A stretch of 64,000 nucleotides of DNA from Mycobacteriaceae bacterium (GCA_029977845.1 JAPOKC010000001.1:62001-126000); one strand, 5' to 3'. Positions 16,451 through 26,010 are shown, numbered from the stretch's first letter. Numbers and translations are program-made. The notes: a model not told the origin generated them from the sequence alone.

Positions 16451-17650
16451 ATGAATTCCCCGACTGACGGTGTCGAGACCGTCCGGTGCCCTGCATGTGG
16501 CGCGGCGGTTCCGGCGGCAGTGTTCTGCGGCAGCTGCGGAGCTGAACTCGCCGCGACGCCTACGCGTTGGCGAACATTGCTGCGGCCCAAGGCTTTCGCA
16601 GCGGCGCCGAGCGAGCGATTGATTCAACCGATGATCACCAGCTCGCTGTTCCCGCATCTCGAGCGACCGTCTCGCAGCCCGTTCCGGCTCGGACTGTTCC
16701 TGCTTTTCGCGGCCCTCATCGGTTTCTCCTGGCTGCGACTGGTTGGCCCACTGATAACAGTGGCCGGCCTGGGTGTCCCGGTGCTGTTCGTCCTGTACCT
16801 GTGGCAGACCGACGTGTACCGAGACATGCCCCGGCATGGTCTGGCCCTGTCGGCCGTGATCGGAACCGCGCTGGGCGTGGGTTGGACGCTGTTCACCGGC
16901 GGCGTGGTGGCGCGTGCCTACGGAATCCCGATGGCGGCCGGGTTCGCGCTGGAACAAGTGCTCAGCGTCGGCTTGGCCGTCTCGCTTGTCGGGGCGGTCC
17001 TGATGGTGGTGCCTGCGATCATCGTCCGGCTGCTCCGGCCGCCGCAACGCGAGTCCCTGGACGGGTTCGTCATCGGCGCTCTGGGCGCGTTGATGTTCAC
17101 CTGCGCCTCGACAATCACCAATTTCGCGCCGCAGTTCGTCTCGGGACTGATCGGGAACGTCCGACCGTTGCGACTGGTGGTGTACGCCGCCCTCTACGGG
17201 GTCGCCGCGCCACTGACCGCCGGGGCGTCCGGCGGGCTGATCGGCATCATGTTGTGGTTCCGGCCCGGGACCCGGGCCCGCGCCCACCCCGGACGGGTGC
17301 GCGCCGCGCTGCTGGGATTCACCCTGCTGGTCGCGACGCTCTATGCCGCCATCTGGGTGATGGAGGCAGCCCGGCTGCCGCAGCTGATACAGCTGGGGCT
17401 GCACCTCGCGCTGGCGTTCGTCGCACTGATCGCGCTTCGGGTTGCCCTTCAGATGGCGTTGCTGCGCGAGGCGACAGATCCCCCGATCGGGCAGCCATTA
17501 CTGTGTGTGCATTGTGACCGAGTGGTGCCCGACCTGCCCTTCTGCCCGGCCTGCGGTGCGGCGGGGCGCGCCACGTCACGGGCGTCGCGACGGTTGCGGA
17601 GGCAATCCCCGCCGGTACGAAAAGGCGGAGACGGTGACGCGCCGGTATAA
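16451..17650 (+). CDS. Double zinc-ribbon multi-helix membrane protein
   Basis: A zinc ribbon opens the protein (VRCPACGAAVPAAVFCGSCGAEL), followed by the motif PSERLIQPMITSSLFPHL, about seven to eight transmembrane helices (residues about 75-335) and a second zinc ribbon near the C-terminus (LCVHCDRVVPDLPFCPACGAA) with a basic tail. The gene at 19616 is a paralogue sharing every element: ERLI-P-I-SSLFPHL, ESLDGFVIGALGAL-FT and C-HC--VVPD-PFCPACG. I do not recognise a named family beyond the zinc ribbons. It heads a four-gene plus-strand set with a lipoprotein and a secreted protease; both ribbons are probably cytoplasmic. Confidence 0.75.
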   Translation: MNSPTDGVETVRCPACGAAVPAAVFCGSCGAELAATPTRWRTLLRPKAFAAAPSERLIQPMITSSLFPHLERPSRSPFRLGLFLLFAALIGFSWLRLVGPLITVAGLGVPVLFVLYLWQTDVYRDMPRHGLALSAVIGTALGVGWTLFTGGVVARAYGIPMAAGFALEQVLSVGLAVSLVGAVLMVVPAIIVRLLRPPQRESLDGFVIGALGALMFTCASTITNFAPQFVSGLIGNVRPLRLVVYAALYGVAAPLTAGASGGLIGIMLWFRPGTRARAHPGRVRAALLGFTLLVATLYAAIWVMEAARLPQLIQLGLHLALAFVALIALRVALQMALLREATDPPIGQPLLCVHCDRVVPDLPFCPACGAAGRATSRASRRLRRQSPPVRKGGDGDAPV

Positions 17651-17651
17651 T
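17646..17651 (+). promoter_or_regulatory. Consensus -10 element upstream of lipoprotein gene
   Basis: TATAAT, a perfect sigma-A -10 hexamer, overlaps the stop codon of the preceding gene and lies 42 bases before the ATG of the lipoprotein. No good -35 is seen at 17-18 bases. The predicted 5' leader contains GGCCC ttcc GGGCC, a short hairpin, and TAGGAAA as ribosome site. An internal promoter is inferred. Confidence 0.45.
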
Positions 17652-17693
17652 TTGAGTCGGCCCTTCCGGGCCACAGAAAGTAGGAAAATCCAC

Positions 17694-17954
17694 ATGTTGT
17701 CAGCCCGTTTAACCCGCCAGATCGCGCTTGCGGCGGGAGCTGCCGCCCTCGTCGGCATGGGCACGCTCACCGCCTGCAGCAGCACCAAGGAGAAGCCGGC
17801 CGACACCACCGCTCCGTCGGCCAGTTCGAGCGCGCCGGCCCCCACGCCGACCGAGAAGAATCTGACCCCCGGTGGCGCCAATTCCTTCTCCCCCACGGTC
17901 AAGGCGCCCAAGGCGCCCACCGCCCTGCCCGGCAACGTCATCACCGGCAACTAG
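17694..17954 (+). CDS. Small lipoprotein
   Basis: From the ATG at 17694 the 86-residue product has a lipoprotein signal peptide (LTRQIALAAGAAALVGMGTLTAC) with the lipobox LTAC followed by SSTKEKPADTT, a Ser/Pro/Thr-rich linker and a short C-terminus (SFSPTVKAPKAPTALPGN). It would be lipidated at the outer face of the plasma membrane. No domain is visible after the linker. The track ORF starts 84 codons too early inside the upstream gene. A perfect TATAAT precedes it, so it may be expressed more strongly than its neighbours. It sits between the first zinc-ribbon gene and the sedolisin gene. Confidence 0.78.
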   Translation: MLSARLTRQIALAAGAAALVGMGTLTACSSTKEKPADTTAPSASSSAPAPTPTEKNLTPGGANSFSPTVKAPKAPTALPGNVITGN

Positions 17955-18005
17955 GCGAATACCGGTATTCGGCGGGCTCGGGGACATCCACCGGAACACC
18001 CGCCG

Positions 18006-19619
18006 ATGACGACAGCCTCGCTACGTGCAGCGATTGCGGCGTTTCTCGTCGCGGTCTGCTGCGCGGGCTTGGTGTTTGTGGCCGGCGGGCATGATCCCGA
18101 TCGCACCGTCGGGATTCCCGCTGCCAGCGGAACCATCACCGGGCCGTACGCGGCGCTGCTGGCCGATTCGGCCGATCTGGGTTCAGCTCGCGGCAGGCAT
18201 GCGCAACTGACCGCGGCCCTGCAGTCCGGGGATCGCCCGCAGGCTCTCATCGACTGGGCGCAACGCCTCGGTCTGAACGTCCGGTGGCGTCCCGGCGACG
18301 CATGGGCCGTGGTCGAGGGACTTCCGGCTGCGGTGGCAGCCGGTTTCGGTGTCGACGTCCACGACTATCGCAGTCCCCGCGGGCAGGTCTTCTACGCGTC
18401 CAGACAGCAGCCGGCGGTTCCCGAATCCCTGCGCGCCGAGGTGATCGAGTTCGGGCGAATTCTCAGCTACACGCCGCATCGCGAAGCCAGACCGGTGCTG
18501 CCGGCCGAGGTGCCGACCCAGGGCCTCACGCCGAGTGCGTTGTTGCGCACCTACAACATCCAGCCGTTGCGCGACGCGGGATTCACCGGCAAGGGTGTCA
18601 CGGTGATCGTCTTCGCGTTCGACGGTTTCGATCAGGCCGATCTCGACACGTTCTCATCGACATTCGGACTTCCACGATTCGTACCCGAGGTCGTGGGCGG
18701 CCAGCCCTCAGCCCGGCGGGGTGAGGCGACGATGGATCTGGAGGCCGTTCACGCGATCGCTCCGGATGCCAAGAAGGTGTTGTTCAACGCCCGCTCGACA
18801 GTGGAGGGCGAAGGCGGATTCGAGAAGATCGCGACCATGATGGAGGAGGCCGACCGCCGCTACCCGGGCGCGGTGTGGAGTTTCTCCATCGGCTGGGGAT
18901 GCGACAAATTAGTGACCGCGGCCGATCTGGTGCCGGCCCGCACCGCGCTGATTCGGGCGCAGGCCAACGGCACCACCGCATTCGATGCCAGCGGTGACCT
19001 CGCCGGCCTGGAATGCAAAGGCGGACAGGAATGGTCGGCGCCGCCGAGTACCGATGACATCGGATTGGACGCCGTCGCCTCGATTCCTGAGATGACCAAT
19101 GTCGGCGGCACCACACTGTCCACCGATGACAGCGGCGGCTGGCTGGCCGAGCAGGCGTGGTTCGATGCGCCGCTGTCCCAGGGCACCGCCGGCGGTGTGT
19201 CCGCTCTCTACCAGCGACCCGGCTGGCAGGCCGCACTCGATGTCGGCCGCGGCGAGGGCCGGCGTCTGGCACCGGACGTCGCCGCTGTGGCCGATCCGTT
19301 CACCGGGGTCAAGATCGTGTTCAACCAGGAGGTGATCGTCGGCGGCGGGACGTCTCTGGCGGCGCCCATCTGGGCCGGCATCGCCGCGGTCATAAACCAG
19401 TATCTCGTCGAGCGGGACGGCAGGCTCATCGGCGCGCTCAATCCGCTGCTCTACCACATCGCCGAGGGCGCCCGATTCCCCGCTTTTCGCGACGTCCAAC
19501 TGGGCGGCAACGCAGTCGACATCGCAAGGCCCGGCTACGACCTGGTGACGGGTCTGGGCACCCCGGACGTCGACAACCTGGCCCGCGATCTGCTCGTCGC
19601 GCAACGGGTGTTGCCGTGA
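18006..19619 (+). CDS. Secreted S53 family (sedolisin/kumamolisin-type) serine-carboxyl peptidase
   Basis: A 537-residue preproenzyme. Residues about 8-30 are a signal peptide; residues to about 170 are the pro-kumamolisin domain (LNVRWRPGDAWAVVEGLPAAVAAGFGV). The mature domain starts near TPSALLRTYNIQPLRDAGFTGKGVTV. The catalytic Glu240 and Asp244 are in GEATMDLEAVHAIAPDAK, and the nucleophile Ser450 in GGGTSLAAPIWAG, matching the S53 pattern; GYDLVTGLGTPDVDNL near the end is the usual calcium-site region. Such proteases work at acid pH after self-removal of the propeptide. Its stop overlaps the GTG of the second zinc-ribbon membrane gene (GTGA), implying joint expression. Target unknown. 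Confidence 0.9.
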   Translation: MTTASLRAAIAAFLVAVCCAGLVFVAGGHDPDRTVGIPAASGTITGPYAALLADSADLGSARGRHAQLTAALQSGDRPQALIDWAQRLGLNVRWRPGDAWAVVEGLPAAVAAGFGVDVHDYRSPRGQVFYASRQQPAVPESLRAEVIEFGRILSYTPHREARPVLPAEVPTQGLTPSALLRTYNIQPLRDAGFTGKGVTVIVFAFDGFDQADLDTFSSTFGLPRFVPEVVGGQPSARRGEATMDLEAVHAIAPDAKKVLFNARSTVEGEGGFEKIATMMEEADRRYPGAVWSFSIGWGCDKLVTAADLVPARTALIRAQANGTTAFDASGDLAGLECKGGQEWSAPPSTDDIGLDAVASIPEMTNVGGTTLSTDDSGGWLAEQAWFDAPLSQGTAGGVSALYQRPGWQAALDVGRGEGRRLAPDVAAVADPFTGVKIVFNQEVIVGGGTSLAAPIWAGIAAVINQYLVERDGRLIGALNPLLYHIAEGARFPAFRDVQLGGNAVDIARPGYDLVTGLGTPDVDNLARDLLVAQRVLP

Positions 19620-21559
19620 CGAGCCCTAACTTCCAATCTGACGTCGCGATGATGCAGTGCGGGCAGTGCGATGCCGACGTGCCGGCCGGCGGGTTCTGCG
19701 GCAAGTGTGGCGCCCACCTCACCGCGGAACCGGGTGACGGTCCACAGTGGTTGCGCCCCAACATTTTCGGTGCTGCCCCCAAGGAACGGTTGATTCTGCC
19801 GCATATCTCCAGTTCGTTGTTCCCTCACCTGCCCGACCGCTCCCGGCGAGCGTTCCGTATCGCAATGGTCGTGGGCTTGGTTGCGCTGATCGGATTCGCG
19901 GTGTTACGGATGCCCGCCGCTGGTATCACCGTCGCGGCGCTCGGTCTACCGCTGATGTTCGTGTTCTATCTGCGCGCCTCGAAGGTGGACCTCGACTTCT
20001 CCCGGACCCGGCTGGCCGGAACCGCGATCCTCGGTGCCGTGCTCGGCATCGTCTGGGTGGTGGTGGGCGGCGGACTGGTGGCCCACACCTACGGCGTCCC
20101 GATGAGCGTGGGTCTTGCGCTGCACCACCTCATGAAGGCCGGGGTCTTCATCCCGACGGTCGGCATGCTGCTGATGGTGGTCCCTGCGGTCGTCGGTCGG
20201 CTGAGACTGCGAAACCTCGAGACATCGGAGTCGCTCGACGGCTTCGTGATCGGTGCGTTGGGAGCACTGACCTTCACCGCAGCCGCGACGATGGCACGGC
20301 TCGCTCCGCAATTCGGCGCGGGTCTGTTCGTCCATCGCAGGCCGATCAAGAGTCTGGTCGTACAGTCCGTCTTGTGCGGGGTGACGGTGCCGGTCACCGC
20401 CGCGGCTGCAGGCGGCCTTGTCGGGGTGTGGCTGTGGTTCCGGCACAGGGACACGACCGCGGGCGAGAATCACCCCAGGCGGGTGCGGCTGGTGCTCGGC
20501 TTGTTGGCAGTGGCCGCCCTACTGGCACACGCGGTGGTGGGAGCGGTCGACATCATCGGACTGCCCGAGTTGACGATGTTGACCATTCACCTGCTGATGA
20601 CGGTGATCGTTCTTGTCGCATTGCGTGCCGCGCTGCACCTGGCGCTGTTGCACGAGGAGCATGACCCGATTCGTCAGGATGAGCCGGTGTTGTGCATCCA
20701 TTGCGAACACGTGGTGCCTGACATGCCGTTCTGCCCGGCCTGCGGGGTGGCGGCCCGGGCATCTTCTCGTGCGTCGCGCCGGGTGCGCAGAGGACCGCAC
20801 CGACCGGTGGCCTTCGAGTCGGACCCGTCCGCCTTCGAAAACGGGGAGGAGTATCCCGGCTACGCGTTGCCGCCGGGTACCTACATCGCCCCGCGGTTGA
20901 CCCCTACCCGGTCCGGTTGGCTGCTCAGCCGGTGGGGTGTGGTGATCGGCACGGTGACGGTGCTGATGGGCGCGGTGGCACTCTGGCTGACCCCTAAGAT
21001 CGCGCACTACATGTGTCCGCCGGACTGCGGGCGACCACCGAACGGAACGCCGGTGACGGGTTTGCCGCGGTTCGCACCATCTGACGGCGCGTTCTCGGTG
21101 GCCTACCCCGCGCCGGGTTCGGCTTACACGATCAATACCCAGAACGGCGGTGTCACCGCGACATTCACCGCTGGGGATGGCGGGGTCATGCAACTGTTCT
21201 CCGAGCCGGCCAGGGGTCGCTCGGCGCGCGATATCACCAAGGCCACCATCCGGAAGGCCTACCCCGACGCGAAGGTGGCTTACGAGATTCCCAACGCGAT
21301 GGTCGGTTATCAGCCCGGCTACGGGGAGGTGGCCGACGAGTGGCCGCAGAACTCCGGCTCCAGCCCGAGTCGAGTCCGGGTGCTGGCGATGACCGCGGTG
21401 AAGAACGACGTCGCCCTGATCGCCTTCGCCACGGGTCCGTATCACGCCTTCGGACCGGACTTCGGCCCGGGCCCGCCCTCGGGTGCCAATCTCCAGATCG
21501 CTCAGGACATGGGCAAGTACGTAAACAGCTTCCGGTGGAACGGAGACCCGCCCCGCTGA
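19616..21559 (+). CDS. Double zinc-ribbon membrane protein with extracytoplasmic C-terminal domain
   Basis: Starts at a GTG overlapping the protease stop; the track ORF is 153 codons too long. The first 400 residues parallel the protein at 16451: zinc ribbon MQCGQCDADVPAGGFCGKCGAHL, ERLILPHISSSLFPHL, six to eight helices with ESLDGFVIGALGALTFT, then LCIHCEHVVPDMPFCPACG. It adds a further helix (LLSRWGVVIGTVTVLMGAVALWL) and about 190 residues outside the membrane, including MCPPDCGRPPNG and FAPSDGAFSVAYPAPGSAYTI, which look like a beta-rich domain. The paralogue lacks this extension. I infer a membrane sensor or scaffold related to the adjacent secreted protease; no function is known. Confidence 0.75.
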   Translation: MTSPNFQSDVAMMQCGQCDADVPAGGFCGKCGAHLTAEPGDGPQWLRPNIFGAAPKERLILPHISSSLFPHLPDRSRRAFRIAMVVGLVALIGFAVLRMPAAGITVAALGLPLMFVFYLRASKVDLDFSRTRLAGTAILGAVLGIVWVVVGGGLVAHTYGVPMSVGLALHHLMKAGVFIPTVGMLLMVVPAVVGRLRLRNLETSESLDGFVIGALGALTFTAAATMARLAPQFGAGLFVHRRPIKSLVVQSVLCGVTVPVTAAAAGGLVGVWLWFRHRDTTAGENHPRRVRLVLGLLAVAALLAHAVVGAVDIIGLPELTMLTIHLLMTVIVLVALRAALHLALLHEEHDPIRQDEPVLCIHCEHVVPDMPFCPACGVAARASSRASRRVRRGPHRPVAFESDPSAFENGEEYPGYALPPGTYIAPRLTPTRSGWLLSRWGVVIGTVTVLMGAVALWLTPKIAHYMCPPDCGRPPNGTPVTGLPRFAPSDGAFSVAYPAPGSAYTINTQNGGVTATFTAGDGGVMQLFSEPARGRSARDITKATIRKAYPDAKVAYEIPNAMVGYQPGYGEVADEWPQNSGSSPSRVRVLAMTAVKNDVALIAFATGPYHAFGPDFGPGPPSGANLQIAQDMGKYVNSFRWNGDPPR

Positions 21560-21580
21560 GCTTGCCGGCCGTGAACCTGT

Positions 21581-21931
21581 TCAGCCCCAGCCGAGTTCAT
21601 GTAAACGGTCGTCGTCGATTCCGAAGTGGTGCGCGATTTCGTGGATGACCGTGATCGCCACCTCCTCGACCACGTCCTCGTCGGTGTCGCACATCTCCAG
21701 CAGGGAATCGCGGTAGATCGTGATGGTATCCGGCAGGGCGCCGGCATAGAAGGTGTCGCGGTCGGTCAGAGCGATACCGTCGTAGAGTCCGAGAAGTTCG
21801 GGATCCTCGGGGTGGCGGTCAGCGACCAGAATGACCACGTTGTCGATGGCTTGCGCCAGGCCGGGCGGGATGAGGTCGAGTGCGTCACCGACGAGCTCCT
21901 CGAAGCGCTCGGGGCTCATCCGGACCGGCAC
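21581..21931 (-). CDS. Zincin-like metallopeptidase family protein (Rv3836-like)
   Basis: A short protein with MSPERFEELVGDALDLIPPGLAQAIDNVVILV followed by ITIYRDSLLEMC and the zinc motif VIHEIAHHFGIDDDRLHELGWG at the C-terminus, the arrangement of the minimal-gluzincin PF06262 family. The GTG at 21929-21931 overlaps the upstream TAG (TAGTG) and gives 116 residues; the ATG at 21917-21919 would give 112. Members are compact and intracellular, and no substrate is known. Gene order (with the septum-formation-type gene and serS) equals Rv3836-Rv3835-Rv3834c in M. tuberculosis. Confidence 0.85.
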   Translation of the reverse strand: MPVRMSPERFEELVGDALDLIPPGLAQAIDNVVILVADRHPEDPELLGLYDGIALTDRDTFYAGALPDTITIYRDSLLEMCDTDEDVVEEVAITVIHEIAHHFGIDDDRLHELGWG

Positions 21932-23055
21932 TAGCCCGGCGCCTGCAGTCGCGGAGCGTTGTTGGCTCCCGGAAAAACCGGTGGCAGAGGCAGATTCAGC
22001 CGGCCCTCCGGAATCGCCGGAGGCGGGATCGGCGGCTGCCCATTGATCAGAATCGGACCTTTGGCGCTGTTGATCAGCGTGGCCCAACCGCCGTTGCCGA
22101 GAGTGGCGCCGATGCTGCAGGCGATCTGCTTGCTGCCGGCATTCCAACTCGGCAGCGAGACGGTGCTGTAGATCAGCGTCAGCGTGGTGTCACGCAACTG
22201 CACCGGAGCGAGATAGGCATCGGTGAGGCGGGTGCAGATGTCTTTGATGAAGCCGTCCTGATCGGCTTCCACCGGAACCCCGCCGGGGAATCTCTCAGCC
22301 AGGTTCACCGTGCCGGTGACCTCCATGGCGTGTGGAACCGCGCAGTCGACCGGCACATCGGTCGGCTGGCTGGTCGCCTGCTCGATTCCCAGGCAGGTGC
22401 CGGGCGGCCAAACCTTCGACTGATCGAGATCGGCGACCCTGCCCTTGAAGATCGCCTGCTGGTTGTTGGGTCCCGGTAACTGCAGCCCGCACAGCATCCG
22501 TCGCTCGTCGGAGTGTTTCCACGCCCTGTCGCCGGCCCACAGCAGGCTGATGCTGAAGCGGCTGTTGGGATCGAATCGGTCCCCCAGGTAACGCTCCACG
22601 GCCGGCGCGCACTGCTCGAGGCTGATCTGCTGGATGCGCGCGGGCGATGGAGGGGCCGCATCCGGGGCGAACTCACGGCCCGGATAGGCCCGGGTGTCTA
22701 CCGATTCGGCCACCTCGAAGCGGTGTTCGTCCTTGCAGTCGACGATCGTCGCTGCGTCGGCGGAATTATTCGGCCAGGTCAGGCAGTCACCCGCTTTGGC
22801 ATTGGCGAAGGCGGGGTTCGAGCCGATGCCGACACCCTCGCCGCCGCCCAGAACGCCCTTGACGCTGAACGGCATCGCGGTCGCCACCCCGGCGATCAAC
22901 AGCCCGCCCAGCGCGGTCAACAGGAGCACCCGACGCGTCGAGGTGGCATGGAGCGCGCGCAGCGCGCCTCGGCGTTCGGCGTCCTGCCGTCCCGCCGAGT
23001 CGTCCTCGGGAACGTCCGTCCCATCACGCTCGGATAACTCCAACATCGGCTCCAT
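21931..23055 (-). CDS. Septum-formation family membrane protein (Rv3835-like)
   Basis: The 374-residue product has a cytoplasmic acidic N-terminus, one transmembrane helix ([21 protein letters not shown]) and a large extracytoplasmic part with paired Cys motifs: [29 protein letters not shown] and [30 protein letters not shown]. Each resembles one repeat of the Septum_form domain (C-hydrophobic, then VDC..PH..EV). The C-terminus is Pro-rich. The name of the family comes from actinobacterial homologues near division genes; direct evidence for a division role is thin. It is divergent from serS with about 75 bases between starts. Confidence 0.85.
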   Translation of the reverse strand: MEPMLELSERDGTDVPEDDSAGRQDAERRGALRALHATSTRRVLLLTALGGLLIAGVATAMPFSVKGVLGGGEGVGIGSNPAFANAKAGDCLTWPNNSADAATIVDCKDEHRFEVAESVDTRAYPGREFAPDAAPPSPARIQQISLEQCAPAVERYLGDRFDPNSRFSISLLWAGDRAWKHSDERRMLCGLQLPGPNNQQAIFKGRVADLDQSKVWPPGTCLGIEQATSQPTDVPVDCAVPHAMEVTGTVNLAERFPGGVPVEADQDGFIKDICTRLTDAYLAPVQLRDTTLTLIYSTVSLPSWNAGSKQIACSIGATLGNGGWATLINSAKGPILINGQPPIPPPAIPEGRLNLPLPPVFPGANNAPRLQAPG

Positions 23056-23129
23056 TGTGGCAGGCGCTCGCGGTCTGTTCGCGGAGGGCGTGGACGGGGG
23101 CCGACGCGGTCAAAAGTAGGGTGCAGGAC

Positions 23130-24383
23130 GTGATCGACCTGAAACTGGTCCGCGAAGATCCCGATGCGGTGCGCCGGTCCCAACTAAGCCGGGGTGAGGA
23201 CCCCGCCCTGGTGGATGCCCTGCTCGCCGCAGATGCCTCACGTCGCGCTGCCATTTCGGTGGCCGACAACCTGCGTGCCGAGCAGAAGACCGTCAGTAAG
23301 AGCGTCGGCTCGGCCGGCCCGCAGGACCGCCCGGCACTGCTGGAGAGCGCCAAGGAACTCGCCGCCGGAGTCAAGGAAGCCGAGGCGCGCCAGGCAGCGG
23401 CCGAAGCGGCGTTCGCCGTGGCTCACCTGGCGATCCCGAACGTCGTCATCGACGGGGTCCCGGCCGGCGGGGAGGACGATTACACGGTCCTCGAGATCGT
23501 CGGCGAGACGCCTGCGATCAACGATCCGAAGGATCACCTGGACCTCGGCGAGTCATTGGGCCTCATCGACATGGAACGCGGCGCCAAGGTATCCGGATCG
23601 CGTTTCTACTTCCTGACCGGACAAGGCGCCCTTTTGCAACTCGGCCTGTTGCAGCTGGCCGTTCGCCTGGCCACCGAGAACGGTTTCACCCCGATGATCC
23701 CACCTGTGTTGGTGCGCCCGGAGGTGATGGCAGGTACCGGTTTCCTGGGCGCGCACGCCGACGAGATCTACCGGCTCGAGGCCGATGATCTGTACCTCGT
23801 CGGAACGTCGGAGGTTCCGCTGGCCGGCTACCACGCCGACGAGATTCTGGAGCTTTCCGGTGGACCATTGCGTTACGCCGGTTGGTCCTCGTGCTTCCGG
23901 CGCGAGGCCGGCAGTTACGGCAAGGACACCCGCGGGATCATCCGGGTGCACCAGTTCGACAAGGTAGAGGCATTCGTCTATTGCAAGCCCCAGGACGCCG
24001 AGGCTGAGCATCAGCGTCTGCTGGGATGGCAGCGCCAGATGCTCGAGATGATCGAGGTGCCCTACCGCGTGATAGACGTCGCCGCAGGGGATCTCGGATC
24101 CTCGGCCGCGCGCAAGTTCGACTGCGAAGCATGGGTTCCCACCCAGCAGGCCTACCGCGAACTGACCTCGACCTCGAACTGCACGACGTTTCAGGCACGC
24201 CGACTGTCCACCCGGTACCGCGACGAGAATGGCAGGCCGCAGATCGCCGCCACTCTCAACGGCACGCTGGCGACCACGCGCTGGCTGGTTGCCATTCTGG
24301 AGAACCATCAGCAACCGGATGGCAGCGTGCGAGTCCCGCCCGCCTTGGTCCCTTTCGTCGGAACGGAGGAGTTGCGTCCGTGA
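23130..24383 (+). CDS. serS: Seryl-tRNA synthetase
   Basis: Class II synthetase charging tRNA-Ser. The GTG at 23130 gives [24 protein letters not shown], the family N-terminus; the track start is 25 codons too early. The N-terminal coiled-coil arm covers residues about 30-105 ([16 protein letters not shown]...[17 protein letters not shown]). Motif 2 is [28 protein letters not shown], and motif 3 is the segment around [33 protein letters not shown] contributes to serine binding. At 417 residues it is typical (Mtb 419). Its TGA overlaps the next GTG start. Confidence 0.96.
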   Translation: MIDLKLVREDPDAVRRSQLSRGEDPALVDALLAADASRRAAISVADNLRAEQKTVSKSVGSAGPQDRPALLESAKELAAGVKEAEARQAAAEAAFAVAHLAIPNVVIDGVPAGGEDDYTVLEIVGETPAINDPKDHLDLGESLGLIDMERGAKVSGSRFYFLTGQGALLQLGLLQLAVRLATENGFTPMIPPVLVRPEVMAGTGFLGAHADEIYRLEADDLYLVGTSEVPLAGYHADEILELSGGPLRYAGWSSCFRREAGSYGKDTRGIIRVHQFDKVEAFVYCKPQDAEAEHQRLLGWQRQMLEMIEVPYRVIDVAAGDLGSSAARKFDCEAWVPTQQAYRELTSTSNCTTFQARRLSTRYRDENGRPQIAATLNGTLATTRWLVAILENHQQPDGSVRVPPALVPFVGTEELRP

Positions 24384-25195
24384 TCGACCTCAACCTCAGC
24401 GAGATGCATGACTGGTTCGGCTTCGGTGTCGCCGGGAACTTCGCCGGCCATCTGGATCAGGCCGGCGAAGCTGTCGATTTCCAGACCGTGGTGGCCAAAG
24501 AGGGTGCGCCCAAAGGGATCTTCCCTTGGTACGCCCCGGGCCACGACAGCTTCCTGGGTGAGTTCCCGCTATCCCACGACGCGCTGATCGTGCCACCAGC
24601 CACCGAGGAGAGCGGGCCGCTGAATTTGCAGATCGAGCCTGAGGTCGGGCTGGCTTGTGACGTGATCTGGGAGGGCGACATCGTGGCCAGCCTGCGACCG
24701 TTCGCCCTCGGTGCGTTCAACGACTGCTCGATCCGCCGGCCCAATGCGCCGAAGATCAGCCACAAGAAGAACTGGGGACCGGCGTCGAAAGGTGTTGCGG
24801 CGGAGTTCTTCGACGTTCACGACCTCACCCCGGACGGACCCACCGCCACCATGCGGTTGCTGTGTCATTTGCGGACCGCTGACGGTGTGCACCACGAGTA
24901 CGGGGTGGACAGCCCGCTACTGGGTTATTCCTATTACGGTGAGGTGCTTCTGGACTGGATCGTCGAGCGGCTGGTCAACCAGAAGGGCTCCCCGGAGACG
25001 CCGCTGGAGGATGTCGGCGCCCTGATGCTGGACTGCGGCCGGCCCAGGTATGCCCTGATCGGGATCGGGGCGACCCGTTACACGAAACTCGGCGAATCCA
25101 CCTACCTGAAGCCAGGCGACGAGGCCATCGTGCGCGTGTACGACACCGCCGGGGAGGATGCCTCCGAACTGCGCCAGCTGGTCTGGGAGTCCTGA
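24380..25195 (+). CDS. DUF5718-like conserved protein coupled to serS
   Basis: The GTG at 24380 overlaps the serS stop (GTGA). The 271-residue product starts [29 protein letters not shown] and contains [35 protein letters not shown] and [25 protein letters not shown]. This last pattern (acid residues followed by SxxKNWG) recalls the fumarylacetoacetate hydrolase fold, and I believe NCBI calls such proteins DUF5718. No signal or membrane segment is present, so it is cytosolic. Coupling to serS hints at co-expression only. A strong hairpin follows directly. Confidence 0.7.
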   Translation: MIDLNLSEMHDWFGFGVAGNFAGHLDQAGEAVDFQTVVAKEGAPKGIFPWYAPGHDSFLGEFPLSHDALIVPPATEESGPLNLQIEPEVGLACDVIWEGDIVASLRPFALGAFNDCSIRRPNAPKISHKKNWGPASKGVAAEFFDVHDLTPDGPTATMRLLCHLRTADGVHHEYGVDSPLLGYSYYGEVLLDWIVERLVNQKGSPETPLEDVGALMLDCGRPRYALIGIGATRYTKLGESTYLKPGDEAIVRVYDTAGEDASELRQLVWES

Positions 25196-25200
25196 ACGCC

Positions 25201-25239
25201 AGAACGGCGCCGCGACCCCGGGGGCCGCGGCGCCGTTCT
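25201..25239. terminator. Strong bidirectional hairpin terminator
   Basis: AGAACGGCGCCGCG at 25201-25214 pairs perfectly with CGCGGCGCCGTTCT at 25226-25239: a 14-bp stem with an 11-base loop that itself contains CCCC/GGGG. It starts six bases after the serS-operon stop and ends 11 bases before the stop of the convergent gene at 25251, so it serves both strands. The plus strand has only a short T-containing tail (GTTCCGGG). Confidence 0.8.
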
Positions 25240-25250
25240 GTTCCGGGTGG

Positions 25251-25955
25251 CTAGCGGGCGGCCTTGGCCGCCGCGCGCGATGCCGCTGCCCTACCCGCCT
25301 GTTTGCCGGCGGACCGCGACGCCTTGCGGTTCGCGCTGACCGGGGCGGCGCTGACCGGTGCGGAGGACGTGGCCGCGGCGGCCGCCGCCGGTTGTGACAG
25401 CGGTCGCTTCACCGCAGCGGTGCGGGTCGCGGTCACCTTGGCGGCTGCCGGGGACGGGGCGACGGCCGCGAAGGGCCAGGGAATCCACCCGGTGATCCAG
25501 CTGATGACATTCTGAATCGCGCTGACGACGGTGTTGATGACGTCGTTGATGACGTTGGGGATGTTCGGGATCAGTCCGGTGAGCCAGTCGATCTCAGCCT
25601 GGACGAATCCGGTGCCGGTGGAGACGATGTTCTGGGCGAAGCTGACTGTCGAGTTGAACGCTCCGGCGAGGTAATTGCCGGGCTGCCCCGACAGCGGCCA
25701 GAACTGAAGATTTACCAGTGGTGTGACGAGGTCGCTCACCCAGGCGGCCGTGTCATCGAGGGCCTGTTGTCCGTAGGTGGTCAGGATGGCGATCTGATCG
25801 GTGATGACGCCGGCCAGCAGGATGTCGCGGGCGTCCAACGTCGCCAGCGCGGGCAGGGGGTTGGTGACCGCGACAGCCGGTGTGACGGCGATGGCCGATC
25901 CGACCGCCACCGCGGCGACCGCAGTCAGTGTGATTCCGGGGCGTGCAGCGTTCAT
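25251..25955 (-). CDS. Exported Ala-rich mycobacterial protein of unknown function
   Basis: ATG 25953-25955 has AAGGAGTAGGAC directly upstream. A signal peptide (TLTAVAAVAVGSAIAVTPAVA) precedes a 130-residue core of amphipathic helices with Ile/Val/Trp-rich segments (NVINDVINTVVSAIQNVISWITGWIPWPF), then a low-complexity Ala/Ser/Lys/Arg tail (KASRSAGKQAGRAAASRAAAKAAR). The core resembles the C-terminal region of PPE/PE-linked mycobacterial proteins without the PE or PPE domain itself. The basic tail could bind acidic cell-wall polymers or DNA; that is inference. It converges with the serS operon across the shared terminator. Confidence 0.7.
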   Translation of the reverse strand: MNAARPGITLTAVAAVAVGSAIAVTPAVAVTNPLPALATLDARDILLAGVITDQIAILTTYGQQALDDTAAWVSDLVTPLVNLQFWPLSGQPGNYLAGAFNSTVSFAQNIVSTGTGFVQAEIDWLTGLIPNIPNVINDVINTVVSAIQNVISWITGWIPWPFAAVAPSPAAAKVTATRTAAVKRPLSQPAAAAAATSSAPVSAAPVSANRKASRSAGKQAGRAAASRAAAKAAR

Positions 25956-26010
25956 GTCCTACTCCTTGATCGGTCCGGCCTTCGGGTGTGGCCGAATGCT
26001 AGCAACTGGA

